This document shows positions 34,931-47,670 of a stretch of DNA of 64,000 bases, in pieces (position 1 is the first letter of the stretch; each line of letters starts with the position of its first letter). The position numbers were made by a program, and so were the translations under genes. Below the pieces are notes generated by a model, which had not been told where the DNA came from, searched no databases, and worked only from the letters and a program-made list of their open reading frames with translations. The stretch spans positions 28,954-92,953 of the forward strand of contig OENT01000609.1 in NCBI GenBank assembly GCA_900239685.1. Direction: 5' to 3'. The stretch is from Rotaria macrura (Eukaryota > Rotifera > Eurotatoria > Philodinida > Philodinidae).

Positions 34931-36238
34931 CTAAAGTCCGTTGGCAAAACAATCGAATAGCATGAGTTGAATTTGTTCTATAGTCTCTTCAACTGTATTT
35001 GATCGATCATTATCTAAGGATTTATTCCCATTTGTCAAAACGATGACACCCACATTTCCATGTTCATTAACAAGCATAGAGTTTGTTGCGCCTAGACTTA
35101 CACCTGTATGACCAATGAATCGGCGTCCATCTTTTATAGTTCGCCAATTCCAAATAAGACCGAAATGTAAAGTTGTGATTGATGTTCCGTTGCTCGATGA
35201 ATTTTCATTTAAATTATATGGATTGACGCCGTCCACAATCTTTTTTATTTCAACAATGGAACGAGGACTTAAAAGCGAAGATCCATTGTTCATGAACATT
35301 CTAAGAAATATTGACAGGGATTGTGCTGACATTCGCAGCATACTAGAAGGATATATGCTGATACTATTGAATGGAACCTCCAGCCAAGTTGGAACATTAT
35401 CCTAGAAAATTTAAGAAAAAGTTATCTTAAACATAGTTAATGTGAGTGTTCATACTTGAGATACATTCAATATTGCTGCTAGTAGTGTCCATTGTTCAAG
35501 ATGAGACGCATTAAATATATAATGTTTTACCAATTCTTCTCGATTTTCTATATCAGATAGACGAAAACCTGCTTTCTTCGCATCGATTCCCAAAGGCTTC
35601 AATATTTTCTCTTTAACATAATGCTCGTATGACATATTTGAGACTCGCTCGACTACCAAGGCAGCGAGAGATGGACCCACATTCGAATAATGTGAAACAG
35701 TGCCAGGTGGGCTGGATAGCCAATTAGACACATTGGGATTCAGATATGTAAAACAAGTATCGGCTAGTGACATTTGGGAAAACGCATCATCACCAAATCC
35801 AGCAAAAGCCATCTCCATTTCGAGATTATAACTAATAGATGCTGAATGGGAGAGGAGTTGACGTAGAGTGATGGAATGACAAGGATATTGTGGATGGGAG
35901 ATGCGCTGATTTGGTGATGATAAATATGCATTGATGTCTGTATCAAGATCCAATCGATTCGAATCAACCAGCTGCATAATTGCCACAGCTATAAATGTTT
36001 TTGAGATTGAAGCAAGAACAAAAATCGATTTATCCACATCCATTATTTTTAGAGGTGCAAGTGATTGATGACCGAATGCTTCTTGATAGAGAATATCAGT
36101 GGCATTGACTACGACAATAGTTGTACCGGGAATGTGAGCATCGAAAAATAGCTTTTCGATAAATGACTGAGATGGACATTCTTTACCAGAAGTAAATCGA
36201 AGTAGAAGGATCACGCCCAACAGTGACAAATGCAACAT
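34931..36238 (-). CDS. Secreted beta-lactamase-like serine hydrolase
   Basis: A 417-aa protein of the serine beta-lactamase/penicillin-binding-protein-like (LACTB/class C) superfamily. Minus-strand exons: 36238-35456 and 35401-34931, joined by a 54-nt phase-0 intron (GTATGA ... TTTCTAG). A signal peptide is likely (MLHLSLLGVILLLRFTSG). Catalytic motifs in order: S77-x-x-K80 (ASISKTF), Y184-S-N (HYSNVGPS) matching Y-x-N, and H359-T-G (GHTGVSLG) in place of K-T-G. These would give serine-nucleophile hydrolysis of an ester, peptide or lactam substrate. Animal relatives are mostly of unknown substrate, and export suggests a digestive or extracellular role. Several N-x-S/T sites fit secretion. AATAAA (minus) lies at 34862-34867. 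Confidence 0.9.
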
Positions 36239-39200
36239 GATTTAGTTGATGTTTTTTTTCGAGAAGATTAGTTTTTATTGATATACGAGAAGAATATCGT
36301 TTTGTGAGTAATCCACAGCTTAATGTTTTTTTGAATAAAAAATCACAAGTTTGTCACTCCAATATTTTTCGATCGAATTGTGAGTCAAAGCTATCCTTAC
36401 AGGAAGAATACAAAGTAATCTTTACGTTGTCTGAATACTACATTGAACTGTCACTTGTTTACAACGAGCCTTCTCTCAATACAGGTGTCGTAAAATTCAA
36501 TAGAAATTCGTATAATCTACTTTCTTATCGGTAAAAAATTGAATTCTGCAATTTATAATATCATTATAAATATCTTTCAGATGAAATTTGTTTGTGGACT
36601 GCATGATTTTCCTTATGACATGAAACAAAGAACATCTGTTACTAAACAAAACCTTCTCCCGAACGGTAGTATCAAGAATCTTGAATATCTCATCGAAATA
36701 TAGAACACAAATTCTTCCGATTCTTTTCTGTTCAATACTCTAAATTCATCAGCTGAATCTATGGACAGTTATTTTCATGAATCAGCGAGCGATAGTTTAA
36801 AAATCAGAGGTTATCTCAATTCAGAAATTGAATGAATCTACCATATTAATGTAAATAGCACTTGAAACGTTGAGTTGCCTTTCGTGAGATTACATAAAAA
36901 AGACGGAATGGTATAGCACAGAAATACTTACGATTATTTCCAATATTGTTCGCGTCGGTTTTTTCTTACTGTATAAGTTTAATTCAAGTGAAATAAATAA
37001 CATGGCTTTTTCTCAAACGTATTTATTCTTCAAAAAAACGTGTTTTACCAGTACAAATAGAGATAAATATTAATACGAACAAATGCCTTATCATCTATTC
37101 TTTGACGCACGTTACTGCCCGTCTCTTCTTTGCTATAGGATGAGTGAGTAAATTTCTGACGTCTTTCTGATAAACATTGGTAATGGTATGCTCTTAATAT
37201 GGATTATATGTATATATATATATACGTCATTGCGTATGTCAGATAAGCCGTTCGATAACCCTTGCTAATCTGTCGATATCTCGAGTAGGTAATGAATAAA
37301 TAGTATACTATATCCAGCCAAGAAAATATAGTCATAAAATTTCGTTAGTTCATCTGGTCATGACAATAAAATATTATGAAACTCTTCAATTTTTAAGAAA
37401 TCAACTCACTAATCACTAGTGGCACACTTTTCTGTGGCTTTAACCCTTTCTTTCTTCAGAAAGATGCACCTAGCATAGTTCATATATCTTACTCTATATA
37501 TTATGGTAATTTGAAGTTTTTAGATAATATATTTCTCTAGGAACAAATTCATTGGACTCAAATCACTTCATCGAATTGAATCTCATCTGATATTCGAATT
37601 TCTCATGCGAATTTTGGAAGGAAAGATATGGATATCATTAGATGTATTGTTATAAATTATTGTTTTATTTCAGTAAGTGAGGAGTCGTAATGAGTTAATT
37701 ACGAATGGAACTTCAATATTTTCTTCAAATATCCAGACAAATTTCCAATAATGAATCCCTTCTATTTTTATTTGTTCTTGAATATAAAATTTTTTTAAAT
37801 TATAGCAAAGAAATTTGAGAGTTTTCTAAAAGAATATATCAACTAAAGTTTACTATGAGTTTATCGCCACTTTTTAACACTCGTATAAGAATAACAGTGT
37901 GTCTCGATTAGACTTTAAGAGATGGACATCAATAATGCTTCAGAGAACACAAATAAATTAATTGGATATCTATATTCTAGAGGAGAAATTTACTTGAATG
38001 GTCAATAAGGGCGAAAGGATCAAGGTTGCTTGTGGATCTAACCAAAAAGAAAGTTCTTACCCACGCCACACCCGAATGCATATATACTCATGGTATCAAT
38101 AGAAGAATAAAGAGAAGCATACACTGCTTGATGATAGATCGTAATTGAAGTTGGTACTTGGAAATAATTTGATTCATTTTTCAAGAAAATTGTATCTTTT
38201 TAGAAACTAGTTCAAAAATGAAAAAGATGAAAACATACTACATGATCGAACTAATTCTAATGATTGGATCGTTTAATAAGAAAAAAAGACAGTTGGAAAA
38301 TTAAAAATTCTCTTAACTTGAAAGGTTTTGAAAGTTTGAGTATAGAAGACAAGTGAGTGAAGTGTGCTCTAATATAATAAAGATTATTATGAAAATATTT
38401 CTTCTGAATATTAATATGAAAATAGAATGACGCCTAACATTTTTCAAAGGTAATACTTGCCATTGCTCGTGTTTATTTTTAATATAGCTTCAGCGTCATG
38501 TGTGTTTTTCATTGCAAAGCAACCATTAATGTTTCTCTCATTCAATGAAACATCATGCTTCGGTTCATTTATACAAGTTGGTCAGAGAAAATTTTCTAAG
38601 ATGGCATTTGCAGACTTCTGGTTCGACGACTTATTGCTGATACGTTCTGAAGTGAAAAAGATTACAAATAAACCACCATACCCAGTAGTTGCTTTTCTGT
38701 GAAATGATCAACAGTTCCATTTGAACTTTGATTTCAATTAGAAAACTTTCTACTTGTGATAATACATTAATTATCTATTGATAGAAGTAGACATGAAAAT
38801 TAATAACTACTTATATGAATACAGATGAAGAGACATTAGTAGTAGAAAATTGTGTGATTACAACACATATAAACCAATCTTGAGTCTTTGGCTTGATGTG
38901 GGCGAAAAAGCAAGACTGTGCTTTTTAATCCTACATGCCTTCTTCATATCACGTCACTGTACTCTAGTTAGCTTAAGGAATGTATAGTAACTGGATATTT
39001 GTTTCCCATATCATTTTTTTCTCGTTTGCTATTGAGATGAACATATATTGATGTGAAGGATCTGATCAACAACAGTAAGATAATTTTATCGCTTTCCCTG
39101 AAGCTGAAGTGTTAGAACAAATTGAATAGTTTATCTATTATCTTATAACATCAATTCATGCGCTTCTATTTTTAATTACAATCATTTAATTCATTTTGCT

Positions 39201-39436
39201 ATGTTTTACTCTATCTAAAATAAGAAATCTCATGCTGAATTATTCATTCGTAATTTTTGACATTACAATATGATTCTATTGGATTAATTAACCTATTCAC
39301 TAGCATTAACATCTAAACGAACTCAGAAATACACCGATAATCGAACAAACTCTATCGTACCTAGAAAACATGTCTCGTTTTTGTTCGGACAATAACAATT
39401 CGATTCGATTCGTAAAGAATGTCAGACATTGAATGT
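36239..39436. other. Intergenic, nothing recognised
   Basis: AT-rich sequence with an AT-dinucleotide run near 37210. An 81-codon frame at 38457-38702 is not recognisable. Ends at the target duplication of the 141-bp MITE. Confidence 0.55.
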
Positions 39437-39444
39437 CTTGTGCA

Positions 39445-39585
39445 TAGAGTCCTGCAGGTTGTAGATAACCTACCGTAACCTGCCCTGCCATACCCTGACA
39501 GGGCAGGGCAGGGCAGGTTCAGGTTGAAAAAATTTCAGTAGGGCAGGTTACAGGATGCCAAAATCTTGTAACCTGCAGCCCTCTA
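39445..39585. mobile_element. Short hAT-type MITE with GGGCA repeats
   Basis: A 141-bp element. The left terminus TAGAGTCCTGCAGGTT (39445-39460) matches the reverse complement of the right terminus (39570-39585, TAGAGGGCTGCAGGTT) at 14 of 16 positions. Flanking octamers CTTGTGCA (39437-39444) and CTCGTGCA (39586-39593) form an 8-bp target duplication with one mismatch. The TAGAG start and 8-bp duplication are hAT hallmarks. The interior holds GGGCA tandem repeats in both orientations, recalling the subterminal repeats of the larger element at 3578-4568. Confidence 0.85.
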
Positions 39586-39593
39586 CTCGTGCA

Positions 39594-39953
39594 ATGTTTC
39601 TTTTTGTTTTCTTTGACAATAAGCACAACAATGAGTTTCGAAATGATAAGGTAAGCAAATATATATCCCATGAAGAGAAGAACACACATAAACATCGTTT
39701 GTGTAGGGTTTAGATGAAGATGAAACAGGCATGGATCAAGAACGAAACGTCAAAAAAAGTTTCACCAGCGACCAAAGACGAAAATATTGAGTAAGATGTA
39801 CGTAGAATGGTATCGGATACTGTATTGAATTATCTTTCAAAATCAATAGAATAGACTCCTTAACAAGCCAATCGACTTCGCTTGTCAATTCGTAAGTCTT
39901 TTGTTATTATTTCTACATTTTGGCAATCACTTTTTCTTCATTTCGAGATTACA
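39594..39953. other. 5' flank of the Kir gene
   Basis: No supported gene. A more distal 5' exon of the Kir gene could lie here, but none could be defined. Confidence 0.45.
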
Positions 39954-41075
39954 ATGGACCCCACAGTCAAGTAAAACATATTAGAAGATTTTCTTTTTTC
40001 CTTATTTTCTATTACTTGTTTAGGAGTTAACTATAACCATAGACGTATTTTTTCTAAAGAAGGGGACATTACTTTGACCAGGTATGTTATTGAGCATTTG
40101 AATACATTGATGTATATCTTTTGATTGAGGTTAAATGTTGAACATCGTCGGCGTCGATATTTGAAAGATTTCTTCACAACATTACTGGACCTTGGATGGA
40201 TCTGGATATTGGGTTTGCTGACATTGTCATTTGTCATTTCTTGGTTTATCTTTGCTGCCTTTTGGTTTCTCATCATGCAAATTCATGGCGACTTTTTAGA
40301 TGGCTCAGGAAGTAGTACTCGAATTCCGTGTGTGATTGGAGTAAAAAAATTTACTGGAGCCCTTCTTTTTTCGATTGAAACTCAACAAACGATTGGCTAC
40401 GGAACACGATCGGTGACAGAACAGTGTGAAAGTGGTGTTGTTCTTCTAGTAATTCAATCTTGTTTTGGTCTCATTCTTCAAGCTGTGTGGGCTGGTGTTG
40501 TGTATACTAAGTTGGCTCGGCCAAAAAAACGTTGTTCCACTTTGATTTGGTCTCGTCAATGCGTCATTTCGCTTCGTGATCAACAATTGACACTTCAAGT
40601 TCGAATAGCTGACATAAGACAGCGATCGAACTTAGTTGAAGCCCATGTTCGAATGTATTTCATCAATGAACGAGTCACTCAAGAACAAGAACTGATTCCA
40701 TTACATATAACAGATATGAATGTTGGATTTGATGCCGGCCGAGATCGTCTTCTTCTCATCTGGCCTTTAACCATCGAGCATCGCATCAATTCTAAGAGTC
40801 CACTCTGGCTCAAGGACAAAAGACAATTAGCAAATGACAAATTTGAAATCTTAGTTGTATTCGAAGGAATTGTTGAATCCACTGGATTAACCACACAATC
40901 GAGAACATCTTATATGCCCAACGAAATTATCTGGGGAGCAAGGTTCGATTCTATCATTCGCACTGATTCACATTCTCACTTCACTGTTGACTATACTAAA
41001 TTCAATTCAATCACAATAGATCGCCGAACTCGAGATTGTTCAGCCAAACAATTAAAAGATGAGAGTGCAAACTGA
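39954..41075 (+). CDS. Inward-rectifier potassium channel (Kir family)
   Basis: A tetrameric two-transmembrane K+ channel subunit. Model exons: 39954-39970, 40043-40081 and 40130-41075, giving 333 aa. The first exon is the least certain. The N-terminus (RIFSKEGDITLTRLNVEHRR) resembles the cytosolic Kir N-segment; the slide-helix region is RRYLKDFFTTLLDLGW. TM1 is at about 41-68, the selectivity filter TIGYG at 106-110, flanked by C86 and C118 (the conserved Kir extracellular disulfide pair), and TM2 at about 120-146. The residue matching the TM2 rectification controller (D172 in Kir2.1) is Q136, suggesting weak rectification. The cytosolic immunoglobulin-like domain follows, ending near residue 320. 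AATAAA at 41138-41143 and 41237-41242. Confidence 0.93.
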
Positions 41076-44000
41076 TCTGTCTTGACTATGGACAATTGAT
41101 AGAGATTAGACTCTTGATTTAAGAATGAAACAATTACAATAAAAGATAACATCATATCGATACTCTTAATCAGTTGGAAACACAAACAAGTAGTTTGACC
41201 AAATTTTTTGTTTTGTTTGTATTAATTATAATTCCCAATAAAACGAAAATTTCCTATAGTAATGACCATTATGAGATTTTATGCATGCAATCAATCTTTC
41301 TGGTCTTATTAGATGCTCGATTTGATGAAGTCATTTTGTTTTGAAAAACTAAGGGGAAATTTAGACTGATATGCAACAGCTTTCTCTGCTGTCTTTTTCC
41401 ATTGCTTCCAAAGTCACCCATGTTAAGCAATTAACTGAATCAATCTCTTTTTTTTTGAAATGAGAAGATATTGTGAATCGAGTTAAGAACGCATGGCTAC
41501 TCGCTAATCCATTGCTACTAAATCGTGACGTACTTTTTCATATCTATATTTTTATTGATATGTATGAATACAGAGTACAAGATAGCATTAAATAAAACGG
41601 TGTTCGTCAAATAAAGATTAAACAAGATAATTTCCAATATTTAAGTAAGATTTAATAATCAGTGAATAATTAATAGAAACAAATCATAATTTTCAAAATT
41701 ATGCATGCTAATGAATGAATGAATGCTTTTTTAGGTGATCATCGATTTAATTATTAAATTTGTAGATTCATTGAGTTTTACACGAAATGGAATATGAAAT
41801 AGAGTTACTTAAATTGTATAAGAAGTTATTATATAGATTTTCATATCTTGTACAATAAACAAAAAAATTTTTCTAACTTTTTAAGTTACAAGGAAATCAG
41901 ACAATTTTGTATTTGAATATGAATTATCCAATGATTAAATACATTTATGAAAATCAGAAGTTCATCACACTAAAGATTATCGAGACATCTGAAATGGTGT
42001 TGTATCTTTAGCAAGTTGTCTATCGCCAGAAAAAAAAATCATCGTCAAATATGTTTACTTATGTCTTACTAGTTTCAGTTATTCTAACGGATCGAAGTAA
42101 TGTTTGACGAGCGTATCGAATTCGAATGCGATTTGTTGATTTGTTGGTACTGAGATGTTCTTTATCTGCTGCCACGACATTTCTAAATGGCGAAAAAATG
42201 ATAATACAATTGTTGACTGCTACTTGAAAGCTTTCGTTTTACTCGAATGTTTGGTGTGGTTGCAGATGAACGGTTAGCGAATGAATGTGCATGTACGTTG
42301 AGTGTTGATTTCAATGTGAACTTTGCTATCTTACCCACACCCAGCACCCAAACATTGATCAATCTTGACTTTCGAAGATTCCTTCTTAGCACAAGTACTC
42401 TTTCTATATTTAAGAAGACGATCAGTTCATTGATCTGAGCTCCCCAAACAATATTCGTTAAATAAAACAAACAAAATTTTAACAAACAACCTTCTAAATG
42501 GAATAGCCAAAGTCTGGTTCAAAACATAAAAAATCGATAGAAAAACATTGAATTTCATTTTTAACTTTTCTTACAATAAGAAACATTTTTTTTTATTTCT
42601 TAAGTGAACACATTCATATTGTGTTCATGTAAAAAGAAAGTAAATGCAATTAAATTCCTAAAGACTCCTAATTTTTCTCCACACCTCAGAAATGCACTTA
42701 TTTTTCTCTCGGTTCAGATATTTTTATTTTTCATGTGTTGAATAAAAGAAACAGTCGTTCATTAGTAAGTGAGAGAAAGTATTGTGTTTGTTCAAGTAAG
42801 TAAATTCCATTACAGCTTCTGATGTATAATGGGATAAACAAAAAAACATATACTAAAAAAACACAATAGGAAAAGAAGTTCCTCACCACATCTAGGATAA
42901 TGATCTAGATGGTCTTTTTTTTAACGAATACCTCTTTAACTGTTCGATCACGAATTGTCCGAAATCTTTCTCATCGTTCGTTTCTTCGATCAGCTGCTCT
43001 TCTTTGACATTCGAATGCTATATCTTTGATTTGATAGTGAATGTAGTCTACATGTACATTCCTTTATTATTACTTCACGTAATCTATTTCTTCTGTTTTT
43101 TCGAATCTTTAGTCTTTTCATATGATTCATTACTCTATTGTTCATTCGAGATTTTCCTGATTTCATTCGATCCAATACTCGTTTTATGTCTTCATAGGAT
43201 ATTTGAGCATTCTGTCGAGTTTCTTCTTTCTTTTCAATGGATACAATCTGGAACTCCACTGGTTAGCTGTTGATCGACATATGACTGCACATGGAGCAAT
43301 TCACTGAACTGTTCACTTTAACGGTCTCAAAGATCACTTGAGTTATCGGGGAGTTTGCCATCTATGTGTAGCGTCTATATTCTTTCTATTCATTTGATTG
43401 CAAAAGCTGTAGTAAGATCGTTCGCCTAAAAAATCTTTCATTTCCATACTTAGCTCATCCGGGTATTATTCCTGTCGACATTCAATCGTAATGTACTCTT
43501 CAGGCAAATTCTAATGCTTGCTCGCATTAAATGACGGTGGATGTCAATGGCGTCTGCTAATTTGCTAAACACGTGAACGGGCGTCCATACTTGATCGAGA
43601 ACTTTGATTAACTAAATATAATATCAAATATGTGTCACATTTTCGTTTTTAGATGCATCAAACATGTTTGATGCACTCGTTTATGTAAAAAGAATGATTG
43701 ATGATTTTTTTGTTGACGTTGCATAAATCATTGAGTCTTGTTTCAATTTTTGTTTTCTTCATCCAACTGAGAAACAACTGGTTGTATTGAACACTTCTAT
43801 TGTTGATAGTTTCATCCCATTCTAGCATAAAGGTCTCGCGTGATAATGATCTTATCCTTTGATGGCCCACTGTTAACATGATCTCGTAAATAATTCTTTA
43901 CTTTCTAAGATATTTCATTCACTTGGCAGTTCGTTGATCTCACATGAGAATAAACTGCTATCAAACACATATTTACATTGTTACAATTTATTCTAATTTC

Positions 44001-44470
44001 AATTTTTCGCTCCCTGAATACTTCCATTGAATGCCTGGTCCTTTTCATACTTGTATGGCTACGGAATCAAGATAAAATCATCAAGTCATGAACATAATTA
44101 CTTCGAATATCATTTGATAAGACCAAAAACTTTAAGAAGAATCAATTAGTTTTGCTCCGGTTTTATTAATAAATGTTTCATTTAAAGGCTATATCTAAAT
44201 ACAGTATTTCTTCAATTGTTTAAAGGAAAATCTAACATCCTATTCGTCGAAATACATATATTGCCATCTGTTTGCATACCGATGAGAATTCTTTTGCTTA
44301 ACAAAAGTCTTTTTCACGTTAGACAGAGAGATTGCTAACCTCACATCGAGATACTTAACTGTGGACAGACTGTTGTTCTTTTGAACATATAGCAACAATT
44401 GAAATTTCTTTATCACTCTATAATATCATATTAAATGTATGTTTATTTATTATAGATTCATTTTTTCAGT
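41076..44470. other. Intergenic; holds a 22-bp perfect palindrome
   Basis: AT-rich. No recognised gene; open frames near 42.2-42.5 and 43.0-43.3 kb have no domain I can name. A perfect palindrome is at 43654-43675. Confidence 0.5.
43654..43675. repeat. 22-bp perfect palindrome
   Basis: TGCATCAAACA followed directly by its reverse complement TGTTTGATGCA, with no spacer. Could be a dimeric transcription-factor site or chance. Its flanks do not extend the symmetry. Confidence 0.8.
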
Positions 44471-47400
44471 ATGAATGAAGATCGCAACAATGAAAACTCT
44501 TCGTCAAACAGCGCAGACGACTACGAAGACATTCATATGGAACAAATTATTCAAGTATTTCAGAATTTTGTGGACAACTTGCCTTTGGAAACAAATGAGC
44601 AAAGCATGGAATCTAATCTAGTATTGCAGCATTTGTTGAACAAATTTCAACAAGTTCAAGAGAACGATAACAATCATCAAAATGGTATTCAACAAAATCT
44701 ATTGTTATGTAATGAATTGCTTGACACTGTCGAGAAAGTTACTTTCACTTCTATGAATGATTTTCAAAANTCAAAATTATCTCGAATTATTTCACCATGT
44801 TGAATCGTTTTTCCAAACAACTATTTCCATGGAAAATGAAAAATTTCTTACACATGAAATTTTCTTTACTCTACTCGATCTACTTGCTAAACCACAAATT
44901 TTTTCATATTTGAATGATGATTCAAACGCAATAATGCAACACAAAGATATTTATAAAAGTATAACGAATCTTCTTATGAAATTAGCTTCTACAAAAATTA
45001 GCTTTGTTCGATTTAAGAAGGATGATAGTACTATACGGAAATACAGTATTACATTTACAGCCATGTATAGACGATTGGAACGTGATCTATTCTCAACTAT
45101 TCATATTGAAGAACGAACCAATTCTGATAATATCACAACACGTCTTATTTTATCATTCTTTTGGAATCTTTCTGATCGAACAATTATTGTTCCATGGTTT
45201 CTTGATATTGGTCTGGTCAAAAGTATATTAGATTGCTTGAAAATATTAGATACCTCTTCCTACACAGCTCTACAAACTATCAGCATCATTTATAATATAT
45301 CTCGACATGATGAAGGTAGTGATGAACTTATCAGATTCAATGGTCTCGAGATTCTTAACAAAGTTCAAAGCGATAATTATAAAAGGCTAAGTGATAGAAA
45401 TAATATTACCATATCAATGGCAATTGCTTTGCTCTCGGCACCCAAACAAATTCACTCAGATAGTGAACAGATGAATCAAATTCTAAATCGATTGTTAAAA
45501 ATCACTATGGAAGCAGCTGAAGTAAGTACTAAGAATAAAATATGTTGATACAATAATGTCTTAACTCTCGTCACTGAAATAATTATGTTTTTCTCGGAAA
45601 TTAAATAATTCTCGAACTGTGTTGTGTATAAGAAAAATGGATTTTCTCGACCAGAGAATTTGTCAGTACCTCAGTTGAATGTACGGCACAAAAGATTGGC
45701 GAAGTTTTATTCGATTTAATATTCCAAAATATTCTATTGAGGGCTTGCACTTATAACTCGAATGTAAAACAGTCGACTCCTTTCTACATTTAGTAAATGT
45801 TAAAGTAATCACTATAAATTTTAATAATGAACGTATAATGATCTATTCTTTCAGGCGGCAGACCATCGAGGTTCATATGCCTTTCATGTATCCGAACCAT
45901 TGGCTGTCTTTACAAAACTATTCGTAGATGATCATTCTCTCGATTATGTTCTCAGTCATGCAAAAACTGATCCACAACTTGATACAACATCCAAGATTAA
46001 TTTCTTTGTTAATCTTTTCATGAAATATCGAGGCGCTTTCGTAGAAAATAATCAGTTAGAACAATTCACATGCACAGCACTATTGAACATACTATGGAGT
46101 ATTTCGTTTCAAGATCAATACAAAACAATGCTAAAACAAAATAAAAACTTTATGAAGACAATCAGCAGTTTAGCTATGGATAACAGTGAAAAAGTGGTCT
46201 ATGAATACATCTCACGCTCAATGGAAAGTATGACAAAAGCGGCCAACGGTATTCTATACAACTTTCATGAAATATCAACAGTTAAAAATGTTAATAACAC
46301 CGATGATCCACTTACCTTTGATATTGGCAGTGAAAAACCAATGATTATGATAAGTTATGCTCATGCTAACAATCAATTTTGTGATCAAATTCTAGCCGAG
46401 TTCCAGCCAATAAGTAATTTATTTCGTATTTGGATTGATCGAGACCATTCTTCGACGAACGAAGATATCTGGGAAAAAATTGCTCTTGGAATCAAGCAAT
46501 CGAGCCTTGTTGTATGTCTTCTTTCACAAGAATACTACAACAGTAGATCATGTCGGAAAGAAGTTCAATTTGCAGTGCGTCGTAACAAATCAATCCTTCC
46601 TGTGTATATCAATGATCCAGGTGAATGTGATTGGCTCGGTATGTTGTTGTTTACTCTTCTTCTGATTGTAATATTCTCGCTAATGCTAGAAATTTTAAAT
46701 AAGTCATAGATATTTATATTGTATAATAGAATATATCAGTATTAAATAATATATGAGGAAAGGTTATTCAATGATAATATCTATGACAGATTACAAAATA
46801 TTAGAATTCTGAAGGACAAAAGGAACAATCAGTTAAACTGTAAGAAAGTTCACTACACATAATGAACATTATAATTCTCAGCTTTGATCTAGTCGTTTCA
46901 CACAAATCCAATAATGAGTAAATCATAGTATGGTTCCTTTCATTCGAAGCTATTCTGATAATAGCCATTGTGTTTTGACTAGAAATTCATTTAATTGATT
47001 AGACTTTTGTCTAAATTAGATCAACAACCGATCATCGGCACACATGAGCTTAATCTATTGCGTGTGAACTTTCTTGAATTTTAAACATGCAGTGAAAGAA
47101 TGTTTGTAAAAATTTTTAGACATTCACATTGCAGAACTGAAATACGTTCGTTTCAAAAACAATTCTGAAAAACTTGATGATGACAAGGTTCAAGAACTTT
47201 TGAGAACGATCGAGGCTACCATCAAAGCAATGCAAATCAATCCACTACAACAAGAGACAGAACAACACACTATATCGGGAGAATCTTCGAAAGATGCTGA
47301 ACTAATCAAGTCAACTAATATTTTCCATGTGCAAAAGCCTCTTTCAGAATGGACCGTTGACGATATTCATGTCTGGTTTAGTAATTATAAAGTTCCTGAT

Positions 47401-47670
47401 ACTCTTGTAAAACTGTATGATTTTCAATCAGTTGATGAGATGCATGAATATGCTACCAAACTGCGTACCGACTCGAACATGGAATTCTTGAAATATGAGC
47501 AAAGATACGTTAAGCATTATCCTGGCGAGCATCTCGAATGTTACATATTTAATCGCTTTAAAAATGCTGTTCTTAGTCTACCGAACAGCCAACTTGAAAC
47601 CGTGAAAGTTTTGGTATCATCTTCTCCTCAAACATTAAAACCAAAATCAAGCACTTGTACTATTCTATGA
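44471..47670 (+). CDS. ARM-like/TIR/SAM-domain protein (frame broken at an ambiguous base)
   Basis: Exons 44471-45521, 45855-46638 and 47120-47670, about 794 aa once the single ambiguous base at 44770 is ignored; with it, the frame breaks. The N-terminal 500 residues are helical, with armadillo-like repeats (RLILSFFWNLSDRTIIVPWF and similar). A TIR domain lies at about 511-625: KPMIMISYAHAN at its start, FRIWIDRD, a VVCLLSQEYYNSRSCRKE helix and ILPVYIN. Glu586 of S-x-x-C-x-x-E aligns with the catalytic glutamate of NAD+-cleaving TIRs such as SARM1. A SAM-like domain follows (about 685-764, PLSEWTVDDIHVWF ... HLECYIFNRF). The order recalls SARM1 (ARM, SAM, SAM, TIR) but with TIR before SAM. 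Likely an intracellular signalling or NAD+-hydrolysing protein. AATAAA at 47767-47772. Confidence 0.88.
45522..45854 (+). other. Intron 1 of the TIR/SAM gene
   Basis: GTAAGT donor and CTTTCAG acceptor. Nothing else recognised in it. Confidence 0.75.
46639..47119 (+). other. Intron 2 of the TIR/SAM gene
   Basis: GTATGT donor and TTTTTAG acceptor, lying between DWL and the DIHIAELKYVRF segment that finishes the TIR domain. Nothing else recognised in it. Confidence 0.75.

Noticed and set aside
40125-40129. ATG at the start of the long Kir open frame as translation start
   Set aside because: It lies in the intron before the acceptor at 40128-40129. Upstream exon 40043-40081 encodes the conserved Kir N-terminal segment in phase.
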